From NCBI RefSeq assembly GCF_017068455.1, contig NZ_CP070608.1, forward strand, positions 482,501 to 546,500: a DNA stretch of 64,000 bases. The letters are read 5' to 3'. The stretch comes from Fulvivirga lutea (GTDB lineage: Bacteria > Bacteroidota > Bacteroidia > Cytophagales > Cyclobacteriaceae). How positions within the stretch are numbered: the first letter of the stretch is position 1; each line of letters starts with the position of its first letter. Positions 27,401-36,346 of the stretch are shown here, one piece after another. Made by a program: the position numbers and the translations under genes. The notes beneath the pieces are model-generated. The model searched no databases. It saw only the letters and a list, made by a program, of their open reading frames with translations, and was not told the origin of the DNA.

Positions 27401-29327
27401 TAATTACATTCAATGAATCACTCAACTTAAACACCTCTACCCCGCGTACTGTCATTTCCCTCTTACTAAAATTGAGCGTAGCATTTGGCTTAGCGCTAGT
27501 TACCGATGCAAGAATAATGTTGTCATAGTCTTTATCCCTAAACTTGGAAGTATATAGGTGACGTGCCTTCTCCTTGACGGTAATCAGGTTAGTTTGCGTA
27601 TTAAATCCAATTAAACCCTTTTGGGCCAGGCCTATCATGGCACCTCTAATAATCTGTTTATCTTGTTTGTAAAACTTTGCCAGCTCTTCTACATAAAACT
27701 CATCAAGGCCTTGCTTGCTGGAATAATTTACCACGATAGTGAGCGGATTGAACGTATACACGCGATCGCCCAGAGAACTATAATCTTCTTCATTATAATG
27801 ATCGGATGACTCGAAATACGCGGGGACAATGTTTCTCGCTTGTAAAATTGAGGCATCCAGGCTGTCTGATTTTAAATCCCACCTGAGGATGTCAGCTGTA
27901 AAATCGATGTTAAAAAATGTAGATGTGAACGGAGTATTTCTAAATCCACCTTTATCTTTTTGTACCGTTAAGTTTTGATTCTTAATATCATATTTGAGTC
28001 GAACAGCAGGATGATAAATGGAGTCATTGCCCTGATATATTACTAAAGAAGCTCTTTCAGTGGTGATGATTGAATCCTGAAATTCAAATACTTTGGCTCG
28101 TGCCCGATATTTTTTAGCGCTTTTATCCTGAACTTCAATTTGAGAATACTCGCCCACGACAGATGCACTCTTCATTTTGGCTCCGTCCAAAGCAAAACCA
28201 CCCTTATAAATAAAACCCGGTCCTAAATTTTTAAGCCTAATGTTACTTAGGTACGACATAAACCTAGGATAGCGCGCATCGGTGGTGGTATCATGCCGAA
28301 TACTTTTGTATTCAAATACACCGTTTATAGGATCTGTGATTTTCCCTACATAATTCAGTTTGGTTTCCTCAGCTTTCACAGCCGGGTAGTTTACATCAAA
28401 ACTGTATTTGGAAAGGTTCGCGTAAACGCTATCAGCTGGTAAACCGGCCATAGACCAATCAAATTTACCGCCATCACCTACGAATGTATTTGAAAGAATG
28501 AGATAATCTCCTTTGGTATCATGAATAAACACAGAATCATATGGGGTTACAAAATTGAGGTTAACACTTTCAAACCTCACTACCGCGCCTTCAATAGCTG
28601 GCATGGGAAGCATCGCTACAGGATCGTCAAATGATTCTTCTTCATAAGACTGTTCTTCATAATCGTCCTCGTAGTAAGAATCATCATAATCTTCATAGTA
28701 GTCATCGTTATAATCATCGTTCCACTCTGTATTCCAATCGTCTTCTTCATAGTCCTGATCCATATCATCAAACCATTCGTCATCTGAAGTTTCTTCAACT
28801 TCGGGTTCAGGCTCTTCATAAACTGGGGCTTCAACATACTCGAAGTAATAATTAGCATCTTGGGTGAATAACTTGTTAGAGCGCTCAAAATGGAGGGCCT
28901 TATTCTTAAAAAATGAAGCAGAAAAATTTAGAAATTTTAATGTTTGGTCTTTGTTAGCATTTGCAATTACCTTCTCTGCGGTGTTAAGATATTCTGTAAT
29001 TTTTGTAGCATCGGCACCTTCTATTTGAACTGCGTTCGCAATTACCGCACAATATGACTGTAAGAAAGGACGCAATTTCATGCCCTTATCCTCCAGTGAC
29101 TTCATCTGTGCAATAATCTTTTGCTGCTGGTCAAGGCCTAATTGTGACCAACTTAAAGCAAAATTGTCCCCAATTTCCATTGCTGAATTAGCCCTGGTTT
29201 CATTGAGTAACGTACTCACCGAATCAGCAAATATGGCCGGATCATCAGGCAGAACCTTGTTCTGTCCAATTGCCTGGGTGCAGACAATAAGCAAAACGGT
29301 GAATATGGATGTTGCCCTAGTGAACAT
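24462..29327 (-). CDS. Giant secreted protein of unknown function
   Basis: About 1621 residues. The start at 29327 (MFTRATSIFTVLLIVCTQAIGQ) gives a signal peptide; a Met at 29366 would add 13 residues before it. I do not recognise a named family. The N-terminal 150 residues look helical, residues about 165-235 are a very acidic, Tyr-rich linker (EDDY/DDYYED repeats), and the rest is beta-rich with repeated short strands such as VVGEYSQIEVQDKS, LKYDIKNQNLTVQKDKGG and a GxIYRYNHRTASLQYEGK pattern reminiscent of OstA/LptA-like repeats. It ends with a helical part and EEEEEEEDDDEGF. No C-terminal T9SS domain is apparent. It stands alone between plsY and prmA. Confidence 0.8.
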   Translation of the reverse strand: MFTRATSIFTVLLIVCTQAIGQNKVLPDDPAIFADSVSTLLNETRANSAMEIGDNFALSWSQLGLDQQQKIIAQMKSLEDKGMKLRPFLQSYCAVIANAVQIEGADATKITEYLNTAEKVIANANKDQTLKFLNFSASFFKNKALHFERSNKLFTQDANYYFEYVEAPVYEEPEPEVEETSDDEWFDDMDQDYEEDDWNTEWNDDYNDDYYEDYDDSYYEDDYEEQSYEEESFDDPVAMLPMPAIEGAVVRFESVNLNFVTPYDSVFIHDTKGDYLILSNTFVGDGGKFDWSMAGLPADSVYANLSKYSFDVNYPAVKAEETKLNYVGKITDPINGVFEYKSIRHDTTTDARYPRFMSYLSNIRLKNLGPGFIYKGGFALDGAKMKSASVVGEYSQIEVQDKSAKKYRARAKVFEFQDSIITTERASLVIYQGNDSIYHPAVRLKYDIKNQNLTVQKDKGGFRNTPFTSTFFNIDFTADILRWDLKSDSLDASILQARNIVPAYFESSDHYNEEDYSSLGDRVYTFNPLTIVVNYSSKQGLDEFYVEELAKFYKQDKQIIRGAMIGLAQKGLIGFNTQTNLITVKEKARHLYTSKFRDKDYDNIILASVTSAKPNATLNFSKREMTVRGVEVFKLSDSLNVIIQPDSSEITFLKDRDFTFNGKVSAGNFEYIGRDFTFKYDSFLIYLNEIDSIRFYVRDENSRGGNGRRKVDNSLVGADSLSSDGTLTNNLQGSSGTLFINRPNNKSAKVKLPNYPKFDSEKGGVVYFDRKQVLGGVYDKSMYFLVPPFDLDSLGGADASAIAFEGTFVSSGMFPTFKEKLTIQKDFSLGFNHNVPKEGYQLYEGEGRFYNNLTLNKNGIRGDGKIDFLTSSLESKDFVFYPDSVTGSGNYFEIREEEYGGVIFPQASINNYEMHWLPKKDSMYINSVDEPFQFYNQSASLDGTTIVSGGGVFGSGLLSTRGSESESKEITLEHDSFRSRHTQFELKSDNPEKPALYGDDVRVNFDLNDNYALISPEVEGEAAIQFPYAQFNTSITEARWDLNAQKITMKKPQNVPLENSYFYTTREDLDSLAFMATEAVYDINTLELKVSGIPYIIVADAKITPENNEVLILENAKIGQLLNTTIILDTLNGYHRLTEGVINIKSRNEFSGFATYQFVNSENDTIPIKMENFRLEQIPNPNARKNEPQFTTHTVANGSVTEGQNLLVSPGMFFKGDMILYAHQPAMELNGYVKLDMEEPGYNTWIKYSSSADQEEVVIDFDNSTTEEGRKLEAGIHFSAGDNSLYNTFIQEKFSPDDDDFFLPAGHLFYDKIKREFVIEDTAKASGSKLAGQIYRYNHRTASLQYEGKASFIPYQKDFEVLSSVIGTANLNEQKYDLNALLSINMTPVPTQVFDQMAYDFLDIINNLGAPEGLGDPTQLLYKLADLAGERAAKEYEDRSLQGYTPLAGFTKETSASIVLTDVDMKWSVDYKAFYSEGKLGISNFGRADINGAFDGFLEIRRMDDGVPVLNLFIKASPDSWYFFSYEDNRLLIYSSNNAVNDLVSKKSNGGKAKIGELIFAPADKAETLNFINRFRLQYYGIDEIYELDSEIEEVQEELPDDGFGGATEEEEEEEDDDEGF

Positions 29328-29427
29328 ATTATGCTTGAAATTCTCAAATAAAAGCGAATAAACCAATTAACCACAATGGGATAGGCTTTTATTTAAACGA
29401 CAGCCAGATTAAATTGATTGTTTGGCT

Positions 29428-30264
29428 TTAATTTTTTTGAAATATCAGCGAAGACCAATCATTTCTATCGCTCCCTTTTACAAACTTCAGACCCAAATCA
29501 GTTGCTCTCTTGGTGATATCTTCATTATCCGGAATATAGAAACCGCTGAATATTATTGTACCACCACTGGAAAGGCGATCGTAATATTTATCCATTTCAT
29601 CGAGCAGGACATTTTTATTGATATTGGCCAATATAAGATCATACTCACCTTCTTTTTTTATGGTATCAATAGTTCCTTCCTGGATTTCAACATTTTTGCA
29701 ATTATTGAGTTCTATATTTTCAGGCGCGTTTTCCGTACTCCAGCTATTATTGTCGTATGCCAGCACCTCGGTAGCTCCTAATTTTTCAGCCATCACCGCT
29801 AAAATAGCAGTACCACAACCGGCATCTAACACTCTTTTACCCTTATGGTCTGTTTCTAACTGATGCTTGAGCATTAAATATGTGGTGGCATGGTGCCCTG
29901 TGCCAAATGACATTCTGGGGTTTATTACCAAATCGTATTTGAAGCCTGGCTCAGGCTGATGAAATGTAGCCCGAACCATGATGGTATTTTCTACACGAAT
30001 GGGGTCATAATTTTTTTCCCACTCTTCATTCCAATTGCGTTCACGCACTTCCTCAATAGAAAAAGTAATGTTGGCTTCTGAATATCTTTCCTGAAGCTCC
30101 AATATTTCCGCTTCCTTATAATCTTCTTTGTTGATATAGGCCTCGAGTCCATCTTCAGTCTCCATCATCGAGTCGTAATCTCTGACGGATAATTCAGCCA
30201 CCAAAATTTCTGTAAACTCCGGTTTACATTCAATTTTTACACTTAGATACTCTACCTTATCCAT
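29428..30264 (-). CDS. prmA: Ribosomal protein L11 methyltransferase
   Basis: A 278-residue enzyme that trimethylates ribosomal protein L11. The N-terminal ferredoxin-like domain covers residues 1-100, with RNWNEEWEKNYDPIRV as linker. The Rossmann domain has NPRMSFGTGHHATTYLML, the SAM motif VLDAGCGTAILAVMAEKLGA near residues 143-161 and the ANINKNVLL motif near 212. The ATG shares one base with the stop of tpiA (TAATG), so the two are translationally coupled. Confidence 0.93.
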   Translation of the reverse strand: MDKVEYLSVKIECKPEFTEILVAELSVRDYDSMMETEDGLEAYINKEDYKEAEILELQERYSEANITFSIEEVRERNWNEEWEKNYDPIRVENTIMVRATFHQPEPGFKYDLVINPRMSFGTGHHATTYLMLKHQLETDHKGKRVLDAGCGTAILAVMAEKLGATEVLAYDNNSWSTENAPENIELNNCKNVEIQEGTIDTIKKEGEYDLILANINKNVLLDEMDKYYDRLSSGGTIIFSGFYIPDNEDITKRATDLGLKFVKGSDRNDWSSLIFQKN

Positions 30265-31025
30265 TAGAAGGATTTAACGATATCGACAAAGTCTCTTGAT
30301 TTTAAAGATGCACCGCCAATAAGACCGCCATCTACATCAGCACAAGCAAATAGCTCCTTCGCATTCGAAGGTTTACAACTTCCACCATAAAGTATCGAAG
30401 TATCATCAGCCACATTCGCGCCATATTTTGAAGCTATAAACTTTCTGATAGCTGCATGTACTTCCTGAGCCTGTTCAGAAGAGGCAGTTTTACCTGTTCC
30501 AATAGCCCATATTGGCTCATAGGCAATTACAACTTTTTGGAATTGCTCTTCTGATAAATGAAAAAGACTTTCTTTAATCTGATTACAGATGAAGTCAATA
30601 AAGTTACCAGACTCCCTGATTTCTAATGATTCGCCACAGCAGAAAATTGGTAACAGATTGTTTTCCAAAGCCAAATTAACTTTAGCAGCTAGCTGAGCAT
30701 TGGTTTCATTAAAATATTCCCTTCGTTCACTATGACCGATGATCACATATTCAACACCTACAGAATTTAACATAGAGGCAGAAACCTCTCCGGTAAATGC
30801 TCCTGAAGGGTTATGATTACAATTTTGCGCACTCAAATGAACGTTTTTAGCCCCTTTTATTAAACTCTTTACTTGAGTTAAGTGAATGAATGGTGGTGCT
30901 AGAATTACTTTTGCATTTCCGCGCACTTCATCTGCCACCATATTCATTATCTCAGTAGTAAGTTTAAGCCCCTCATTCAGAGAGTTATTCATCTTCCAGT
31001 TTCCTGCTACTATGTGTTGTCTCAT
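30264..31025 (-). CDS. tpiA: Triosephosphate isomerase
   Basis: A 253-residue TIM-barrel enzyme that interconverts dihydroxyacetone phosphate and glyceraldehyde 3-phosphate in glycolysis. Active-site residues are visible: Asn/Lys in GNWKMN (about 8-13), the electrophile His in IIGHSERR (about 97-103) and the catalytic Glu in VIAYEPIWAIGTGKTAS (near 169). The phosphate loop ILYGGSCKPSNAKEL is present; the usual GGSV is GGSC. The gene is coupled to prmA downstream. Confidence 0.97.
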   Translation of the reverse strand: MRQHIVAGNWKMNNSLNEGLKLTTEIMNMVADEVRGNAKVILAPPFIHLTQVKSLIKGAKNVHLSAQNCNHNPSGAFTGEVSASMLNSVGVEYVIIGHSERREYFNETNAQLAAKVNLALENNLLPIFCCGESLEIRESGNFIDFICNQIKESLFHLSEEQFQKVVIAYEPIWAIGTGKTASSEQAQEVHAAIRKFIASKYGANVADDTSILYGGSCKPSNAKELFACADVDGGLIGGASLKSRDFVDIVKSF

Positions 31026-31091
31026 TCTAATTATCCGTTTTCAGTAAGTTGACAAAGATATTGATTAAAGCTTTATTTCGTTTTTAAATGC

Positions 31092-33185
31092 CTAACTAAT
31101 CCTGCTCCAGTTCACAGCTGTTTTTTTCATAGATGCAATTTGTGTTTTAATTACTGAGTTCTTAGGCTCACTAAGGTTAGGGTCATCGTTTAAAACTGCC
31201 TGAGCAGCTTGTCTTGCCGATTGCAGTATTTTCCCATCCTTGCCTAAATCGGCAATGAGTAAATCAAGCACACCACTTTGTTGCGTGCCCATTAAATCGC
31301 CTGGGCCGCGTAGTTGTAAATCCGTATCAGCTATTTCAAATCCGTTATTTGTGCGCACCATTGTTTCAATTCTTGTTCTGGCTTCCTTAGAAAGTTTAAA
31401 CCCTGAAATTAAAATACAATATGATTGATCAGCTCCTCTACCTACTCTTCCTCTCAGCTGATGTAATTGTGCCAACCCAAAACGCTCCGCATTTTCTATG
31501 ACCATCACTGAAGCATTTGGCACATTTACTCCTACTTCTATCACTGTGGTGGCTACCATTATTTTAGTTTCGCCTTTTACAAAACGCTGCATTTCCCACT
31601 CTTTGGCATCGGGCTTCATTTTACCATGAACAATGCTCAATGGTATTTCCGGAAATGCCCTGGCTATGCTTTCATAACCATCCATCAAATCTTTTAAATC
31701 TAATTTTTCTGATTCCTCGATGAGGGGATAAACCACATAGACTTGTCTGCCAAGATCAATTTGCTCTTTTAAGAAGCTGTTTACTTTTAGTCGGTTTGAG
31801 TCATAGCGATGAACGGTTTTGATAGGTTTCCTGCCGGCTGGCAACTCATCAATAACAGAAATGTCCAAATCCCCATAAAGAGTCATGGCTAGCGTTCTAG
31901 GAATAGGAGTGGCCGTCATCACCAATACATGTGGATAAACATCTGTATTTTTTTGCCATAATTTAGACCTCTGTGCTACACCAAATCGGTGCTGCTCATC
32001 TACGATAGCTAACCCCAGTTTTTTAAATTGAACAACCTCTTCTAAAAGTGCGTGTGTACCTACCAAAATATGCAGTTCACCTGATTTTAAATATTCGTGG
32101 ATGATTTTGCGTTCGCTCTTTTTTGTGGAACCAGTTAAAAGTGCAATGCGCAGCCCCATTTTATCTGCAAACTCTTTTAGCCCTGTGTAGTGCTGGGTAG
32201 CCAAAATCTCCGTGGGAGCCATGATTGCACCCTGCGTATCGCTGCCAATGGCTATTAATAGACAAATGAAAGCCACAATGGTCTTTCCACTACCTACATC
32301 ACCCTGGAGCAAGCGATTCATTTGCTTTCCAGAGCGCATGTCTTTATAAATTTCTTTGATTACGCGCTTTTGAGCGTTTGTTAAATCAAAAGGCAGGTGA
32401 TTAGTATAGAACTCATTCAATAGATCCGCATTATCAAAAGAGATGCCCCTGAATTTATCAATTCGAGTTAATTTGAGTTTGAGTAATCGTATTTGCACAT
32501 AAAATAATTCCTCAAACTTGAGCCTAAACTGGGCATTATTCAATAATGCCAAATTCTTCGGAAAATGAATATTAGCGATGGCGTTTTGCTTATCGAGTAA
32601 GGCGTATTGTTCTAATAACACTGCGGGCATTGTTTCCCTTAATTTTGGCAGTGCAGAATCTAACAATGTTTTAATGAGCTTAGATATGGCCTTACTGTCA
32701 AGGTATTTTCTCCTTAGTAAATCAGTAGATGAATATACGGGTTGTAAATACCCGCCAGCTGTATTGGCTTGAGTTGCCACTTCTATTTCGGGATGTGCCA
32801 GATTTAGCTTGGAACCAAAAACTGTAGGTTTTCCGAAAACAACATACTCTACACCCGGTTGAATTTTTTTTAGCATCCATTGCGCACCTTTGAACCAAAC
32901 CAATTCTAATTCGCCAGTACCATCATTTATATAAACAATTAAGCGCTGTTTCCGTGGTGGCCCTTTTAGCTCGTAATGCCTTACCTTCCCCTTCACCTGG
33001 ATGTACGGCATACTACCATTTACTTCTTTTATGTCATAAAATTTGGTGCGGTCCTCATGACGAAAGGGGTAGTATTGAATTAAATCACCATAAGTGAAGA
33101 TGTTTAACTCTTTATTAAGAAGTGCTGCTTTTTGCGGGCCAACGCCCTTGAGAAATTCTATTTTGGTATCGAAGAAACCTTGCAC
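31092..33185 (-). CDS. recG: ATP-dependent DNA helicase RecG
   Basis: A 697-residue helicase that remodels stalled forks and branched DNA. It has the N-terminal wedge/OB domain (DLIQYYPFRHEDRTKFYDI, residues near 32-50), Walker A GDVGSGKTIVAF (near 293), DEQH box (near 395), motif III MTATPIPRTLAMTLYGDLD, and the C-terminal motifs MVATTVIEVGVNVPNA and QLRGRVGRG, then LRGPGDLMGTQQSG. Length is normal. It is the first gene upstream of the tpiA-prmA pair on this strand. Confidence 0.96.
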   Translation of the reverse strand: MQGFFDTKIEFLKGVGPQKAALLNKELNIFTYGDLIQYYPFRHEDRTKFYDIKEVNGSMPYIQVKGKVRHYELKGPPRKQRLIVYINDGTGELELVWFKGAQWMLKKIQPGVEYVVFGKPTVFGSKLNLAHPEIEVATQANTAGGYLQPVYSSTDLLRRKYLDSKAISKLIKTLLDSALPKLRETMPAVLLEQYALLDKQNAIANIHFPKNLALLNNAQFRLKFEELFYVQIRLLKLKLTRIDKFRGISFDNADLLNEFYTNHLPFDLTNAQKRVIKEIYKDMRSGKQMNRLLQGDVGSGKTIVAFICLLIAIGSDTQGAIMAPTEILATQHYTGLKEFADKMGLRIALLTGSTKKSERKIIHEYLKSGELHILVGTHALLEEVVQFKKLGLAIVDEQHRFGVAQRSKLWQKNTDVYPHVLVMTATPIPRTLAMTLYGDLDISVIDELPAGRKPIKTVHRYDSNRLKVNSFLKEQIDLGRQVYVVYPLIEESEKLDLKDLMDGYESIARAFPEIPLSIVHGKMKPDAKEWEMQRFVKGETKIMVATTVIEVGVNVPNASVMVIENAERFGLAQLHQLRGRVGRGADQSYCILISGFKLSKEARTRIETMVRTNNGFEIADTDLQLRGPGDLMGTQQSGVLDLLIADLGKDGKILQSARQAAQAVLNDDPNLSEPKNSVIKTQIASMKKTAVNWSRIS

Positions 33186-33221
33186 ACACCAAACTAATTA
33201 AAAAATAAAAAATGTTTGTTT

Positions 33222-33539
33222 TTAATAGTGGATTCCTTCTTTACCCATAATAGAAATTAAATCCCTTTTATTCTTTGGCAAATCCTCTTTAGCTATCTGC
33301 CACAAGGTGTGATAATCAACTCCAAAGTATTGATGTGCAATAATGTTTCTCAATCCGGCCATATTCTTCCATGGGAGTTCAGTGTGTCTCTTCTTAATTT
33401 CATCGGGCACATTTTTAGATGCTTCACCTATCACTTCAAAATTTCTCACAACAGCATCTGAAACAAGGTAATTTGATTGAAACTCTTCGAATGAAAGCCC
33501 AGAAATATACTCTGAAATTCTGTTCATAGCTGTGAGCAT
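33222..33539 (-). CDS. HepT-like HEPN toxin (DUF86), probably N-terminally shortened
   Basis: A 105-residue HEPN-domain protein. The RNase motif RxxxxHxY is intact (RNIIAHQYFG, near residues 65-74), and VRNFEVIGEASKNVP is typical of HepT. HepT cuts RNA or tRNA and is neutralised by the MNT partner. The first usable start is ATG at 33539, but the 12 codons upstream, in the same frame and right after the mntA stop, read RDSRRFDFYLKD, which matches the usual HepT N-terminus and has no start codon. The original start seems lost, so the product may be shortened or poorly made. Confidence 0.85.
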   Translation of the reverse strand: MLTAMNRISEYISGLSFEEFQSNYLVSDAVVRNFEVIGEASKNVPDEIKKRHTELPWKNMAGLRNIIAHQYFGVDYHTLWQIAKEDLPKNKRDLISIMGKEGIHY

Positions 33540-33575
33540 ATCCTTTAAGTAAAAATCAAATCTACGGGAGTCACG

Positions 33576-33866
33576 TTAGTCAATAAACTTTGTTGATTCA
33601 AGTATTTCATTCTTGAGAGAGGGAATAAGAGCATTATATGATACCAGATCAATATTCATTGAAAGTCTTTCTTCTAAAATATTTTTCAATTCGAAAAAAT
33701 CCCAGCCGAGTGGTTTTTTGAAATACACAAGAATATCTACATCCGAAGCAGACGTTTGCTCACCTTTAGCATAAGACCCAAAATAACCGAGCTTCTCAAT
33801 TTGATAACGCTCTTTAATTTCAGGCAAAATAATCCTAAGCTTTTTGTCTAACAGAGAACTCTCCAT
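33576..33866 (-). CDS. MntA-like nucleotidyltransferase antitoxin
   Basis: A 96-residue minimal nucleotidyltransferase. The catalytic pattern GSxxxxxxxxxxDxD is present as GSYAKGEQTSASDVDILVYF near residues 30-49. In HEPN/MNT pairs (type VII toxin-antitoxin) the MNT protein adds AMP groups to the tyrosine next to the HEPN motif of the toxin and blocks it. That tyrosine is present in the neighbouring toxin (AHQYF). The gene precedes hepT on the same strand and lies between recG and gldD. Confidence 0.9.
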   Translation of the reverse strand: MESSLLDKKLRIILPEIKERYQIEKLGYFGSYAKGEQTSASDVDILVYFKKPLGWDFFELKNILEERLSMNIDLVSYNALIPSLKNEILESTKFID

Positions 33867-33888
33867 CTTATAAAATTAACTAAACTTA

Positions 33889-34479
33889 TTAATTTTCTCG
33901 CCACTCGAGTGTATTCATCATATGAACCACATCAATTTTTACAAATTCGATCGCTGGCCTCAGTGAGTCGTTTTGAACTTTAGTATCAAAATAAAGCGCT
34001 CCTCTTAAAAAGTGCTCCGTTGAATCGGTAGTAAAAAATTGAAATTGACTGGGTACTTCGCCTTCTAATTCTGCATACACCACTGTTTTACCCAATGGCG
34101 TTTTCGTTATGCTCTCATCAATGGCATATGCTTTTATTTGATGTTTGGCTGTAAGAAAATAGGCATCATCTAAATACTCTTTCAACGAATCCTGATTATA
34201 CACGGTCTTATACGTCAAGTGTACATTCGCTCTGTATTTTGGATAATAGATTTCCACCCAATACTTATCAGATATCCACGATGTATCCCTTAACAACTTT
34301 GCATGTTTTGAGTATTCAAAATCGTAAGGCAACGAATCCGGTAAACTTACATATTCATGGGCCGGCATATCAAAGCGATTATAACCTTTAGGTTTTGGCA
34401 GGTAGTCTCTCCCACAGGCAGAAGCTACTAAAACGATTAAAAATAATAGTATATCAATCCTCAGGTTCCGGTGTATCAT
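33889..34479 (-). CDS. gldD: Gliding motility lipoprotein GldD
   Basis: A 196-residue lipoprotein (signal ending LVASAC). It reads [22 protein letters not shown] after the cysteine, which is the characteristic start of GldD, and the downstream region [19 protein letters not shown] also fits. GldD is required for gliding and type IX secretion in Flavobacterium johnsoniae. The gene overlaps the end of gldE by 26 bp, the usual gldE-gldD order in Bacteroidota. Confidence 0.92.
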   Translation of the reverse strand: MIHRNLRIDILLFLIVLVASACGRDYLPKPKGYNRFDMPAHEYVSLPDSLPYDFEYSKHAKLLRDTSWISDKYWVEIYYPKYRANVHLTYKTVYNQDSLKEYLDDAYFLTAKHQIKAYAIDESITKTPLGKTVVYAELEGEVPSQFQFFTTDSTEHFLRGALYFDTKVQNDSLRPAIEFVKIDVVHMMNTLEWREN

Positions 34480-35809
34480 CTGTTTTATTGATATGAACTT
34501 TTACTCTTTTTATTTTCTTGGCATCTACTGCTACCACAGTAAACTCAATATTTTCATAGGTTACTGATTCTCCAGCCGATGGCAACTTTGTATTAATCTC
34601 CAATATCAGTCCTCCTAACGATTCACTTTCGCCTTTTATTTGCTCAAATCGGGCTGGTGATTGTTCTGTTATCTTGCAAAAGTCGTTGAGTGTCGTTTTT
34701 CCCTCGAATATATACGTGTTATCATCCACCTGATCATACGGAATCTCTTCATCATCAAACTCATCATTTATCTCCCCTACAATCTCTTCAATGATATCCT
34801 CCAAAGTAATCAAACCGGATGTTCCACCATATTCATCTACAACAATGGCCATGTGCACCCGTTTCTCCTGAAAATCCCGTAGCAACACATCAATTTTCTT
34901 TGTTTCAGGAACAAAAAAACCAGGCCTTAGTAATTCAGTCCAGGCAAAAGTTTCATCGTTTTCGATGTAAGGCAGTAAATCCTTGATATATAAAATACCA
35001 TCAATCTTATCAATGGTCTCAGTGAAAACTGGCACTCTCGAAAAGCCTGACTTGTTTACTTTGTCCATCAGATCATGGAAATCCATTTCCGTATCAAAAG
35101 CGGTAATATCCATTCTGGATTTCATCACCTGCTTTACTGTGAGTGTACCAAAATTTACAATGCCACGGAGAATATCTTTTTCTTCCTCAGTAGTCTCCTC
35201 ATTAGTAGTTGTAAGCTCCAATGCGTGATGCAGCTCTTCTACAGAAATATCATAGCCCTTCTTTTCAAAGCGGTTTTCGATGATATTGCTCAGTGTCATC
35301 AGAATAAAAGAAAGTGGCCTAAAAATACTTTCACAAATCTTTAATAACGGTGATGTTAGTCTTGCAAAGCTCAAATTATTAGGTGTGGCATAAACCTTTG
35401 GTAGAACTTCACCAAAGAATAGTATAGTCATTGTTACTACTACAGTAAGTACGGCTATCACTGTTCCTTCCGTGGTTTTTGAACCAGTTATCTCCCAGGT
35501 TAAGAACGTAGATAGCGTTACAATTGCCACATTCACGAAATTATTCATGATGAGTATTGTAGCAAGAAGCAACTTGGGGTTGTGGATTAGTGCTACCAGC
35601 TTTTGATCTACAGGACGGTTTCTTTCCTTGCATTCAGCAATGTCCTTTGCTGTTAAAGAAAAGAATGCCACTTCAGACCCACTAATTAATGCTGATAAGA
35701 AAAGAAGCACAATGAGTGATACTCCACTTATCAAGAAAAACATGGATTGCCCTGAAAAAAGTACTTCTAGTAAAAGCTGACTGGGAGGTTCGTCTATCGT
35801 TGTTTCCAA
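34454..35809 (-). CDS. gldE: Gliding motility-associated CNNM/CBS protein GldE
   Basis: A 451-residue inner-membrane protein of the CorC/HlyC (CNNM) family. Residues about 15-190 form the DUF21 membrane domain ([19 protein letters not shown]). A CBS pair follows ([12 protein letters not shown] to [24 protein letters not shown], about 225-355) and then the CorC/HlyC C-terminal domain ([10 protein letters not shown] to SLGGLILE). Paralogues move Mg2+ or other cations. Its place directly before gldD supports the GldE name. Confidence 0.9.
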   Translation of the reverse strand: METTIDEPPSQLLLEVLFSGQSMFFLISGVSLIVLLFLSALISGSEVAFFSLTAKDIAECKERNRPVDQKLVALIHNPKLLLATILIMNNFVNVAIVTLSTFLTWEITGSKTTEGTVIAVLTVVVTMTILFFGEVLPKVYATPNNLSFARLTSPLLKICESIFRPLSFILMTLSNIIENRFEKKGYDISVEELHHALELTTTNEETTEEEKDILRGIVNFGTLTVKQVMKSRMDITAFDTEMDFHDLMDKVNKSGFSRVPVFTETIDKIDGILYIKDLLPYIENDETFAWTELLRPGFFVPETKKIDVLLRDFQEKRVHMAIVVDEYGGTSGLITLEDIIEEIVGEINDEFDDEEIPYDQVDDNTYIFEGKTTLNDFCKITEQSPARFEQIKGESESLGGLILEINTKLPSAGESVTYENIEFTVVAVDAKKIKRVKVHINKTDDTPEPED

Positions 35810-35830
35810 TACTTTTGGTTTAGTCCAACA

Positions 35831-36292
35831 TTAGAAGGGTAAATCATCCGATTCATCCTCCAAAGCAATATCACCTGCCGGTGTAGAGGCTACATTCTGT
35901 TCCTGTTGAGATGCACTGCTGCTCATACTACCACCCGTTGATTGGCCTCCATCATTGGAGCCTTTTGGGCTTAGCATAGTCATATTATCACCTACTATTT
36001 CAGTAGTATATCTTGTAATACCGTCTTTTTCCCATGAACGAGTTCTCAGTTTACCTTCTATATAAACCATATCTCCTTTGTTCAGGTACTTTTCAGCAAC
36101 ATCTGCAAGACCTCTCCATAACACTACATTATGCCACTCAGTCTGCTCTTTGCGCTCTCCGGTATTTCTATCTTTATATGTCTCGGAAGTAGCTACAGGA
36201 AAATTCGCTACACTTGCTCCGTTTTCTAAATGTCTTACTTCAGGATCTTTCCCTAACCTACCAACAATAATTACTTTATTTACTCCTGACAT
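35831..36292 (-). CDS. ssb: Single-stranded DNA-binding protein
   Basis: A 153-residue protein with an N-terminal OB fold ([47 protein letters not shown]), a Gly/Ser/Gln-rich linker and the acidic tip DESDDLPF that recruits repair and replication proteins. It sits between gldE and mutY, a common Bacteroidota arrangement. A TAACTTTG -7-like element lies at 36317-36324 on the same strand, though without a well-spaced -33 element. Confidence 0.96.
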   Translation of the reverse strand: MSGVNKVIIVGRLGKDPEVRHLENGASVANFPVATSETYKDRNTGERKEQTEWHNVVLWRGLADVAEKYLNKGDMVYIEGKLRTRSWEKDGITRYTTEIVGDNMTMLSPKGSNDGGQSTGGSMSSSASQQEQNVASTPAGDIALEDESDDLPF

Positions 36293-36346
36293 AATTCAAT
36301 TCCTTTAATTCTGATGCAAAGTTATATAAACTGTATTTAAAACTAG

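Noticed and set aside
28616-28888. Open frames on both strands over the acidic linker of the giant protein
   Set aside because: They are side effects of the repetitive Asp/Glu/Tyr codons; composition is abnormal (Met/Thr/Ile or His/Ser/Arg runs) and there is no gene context.
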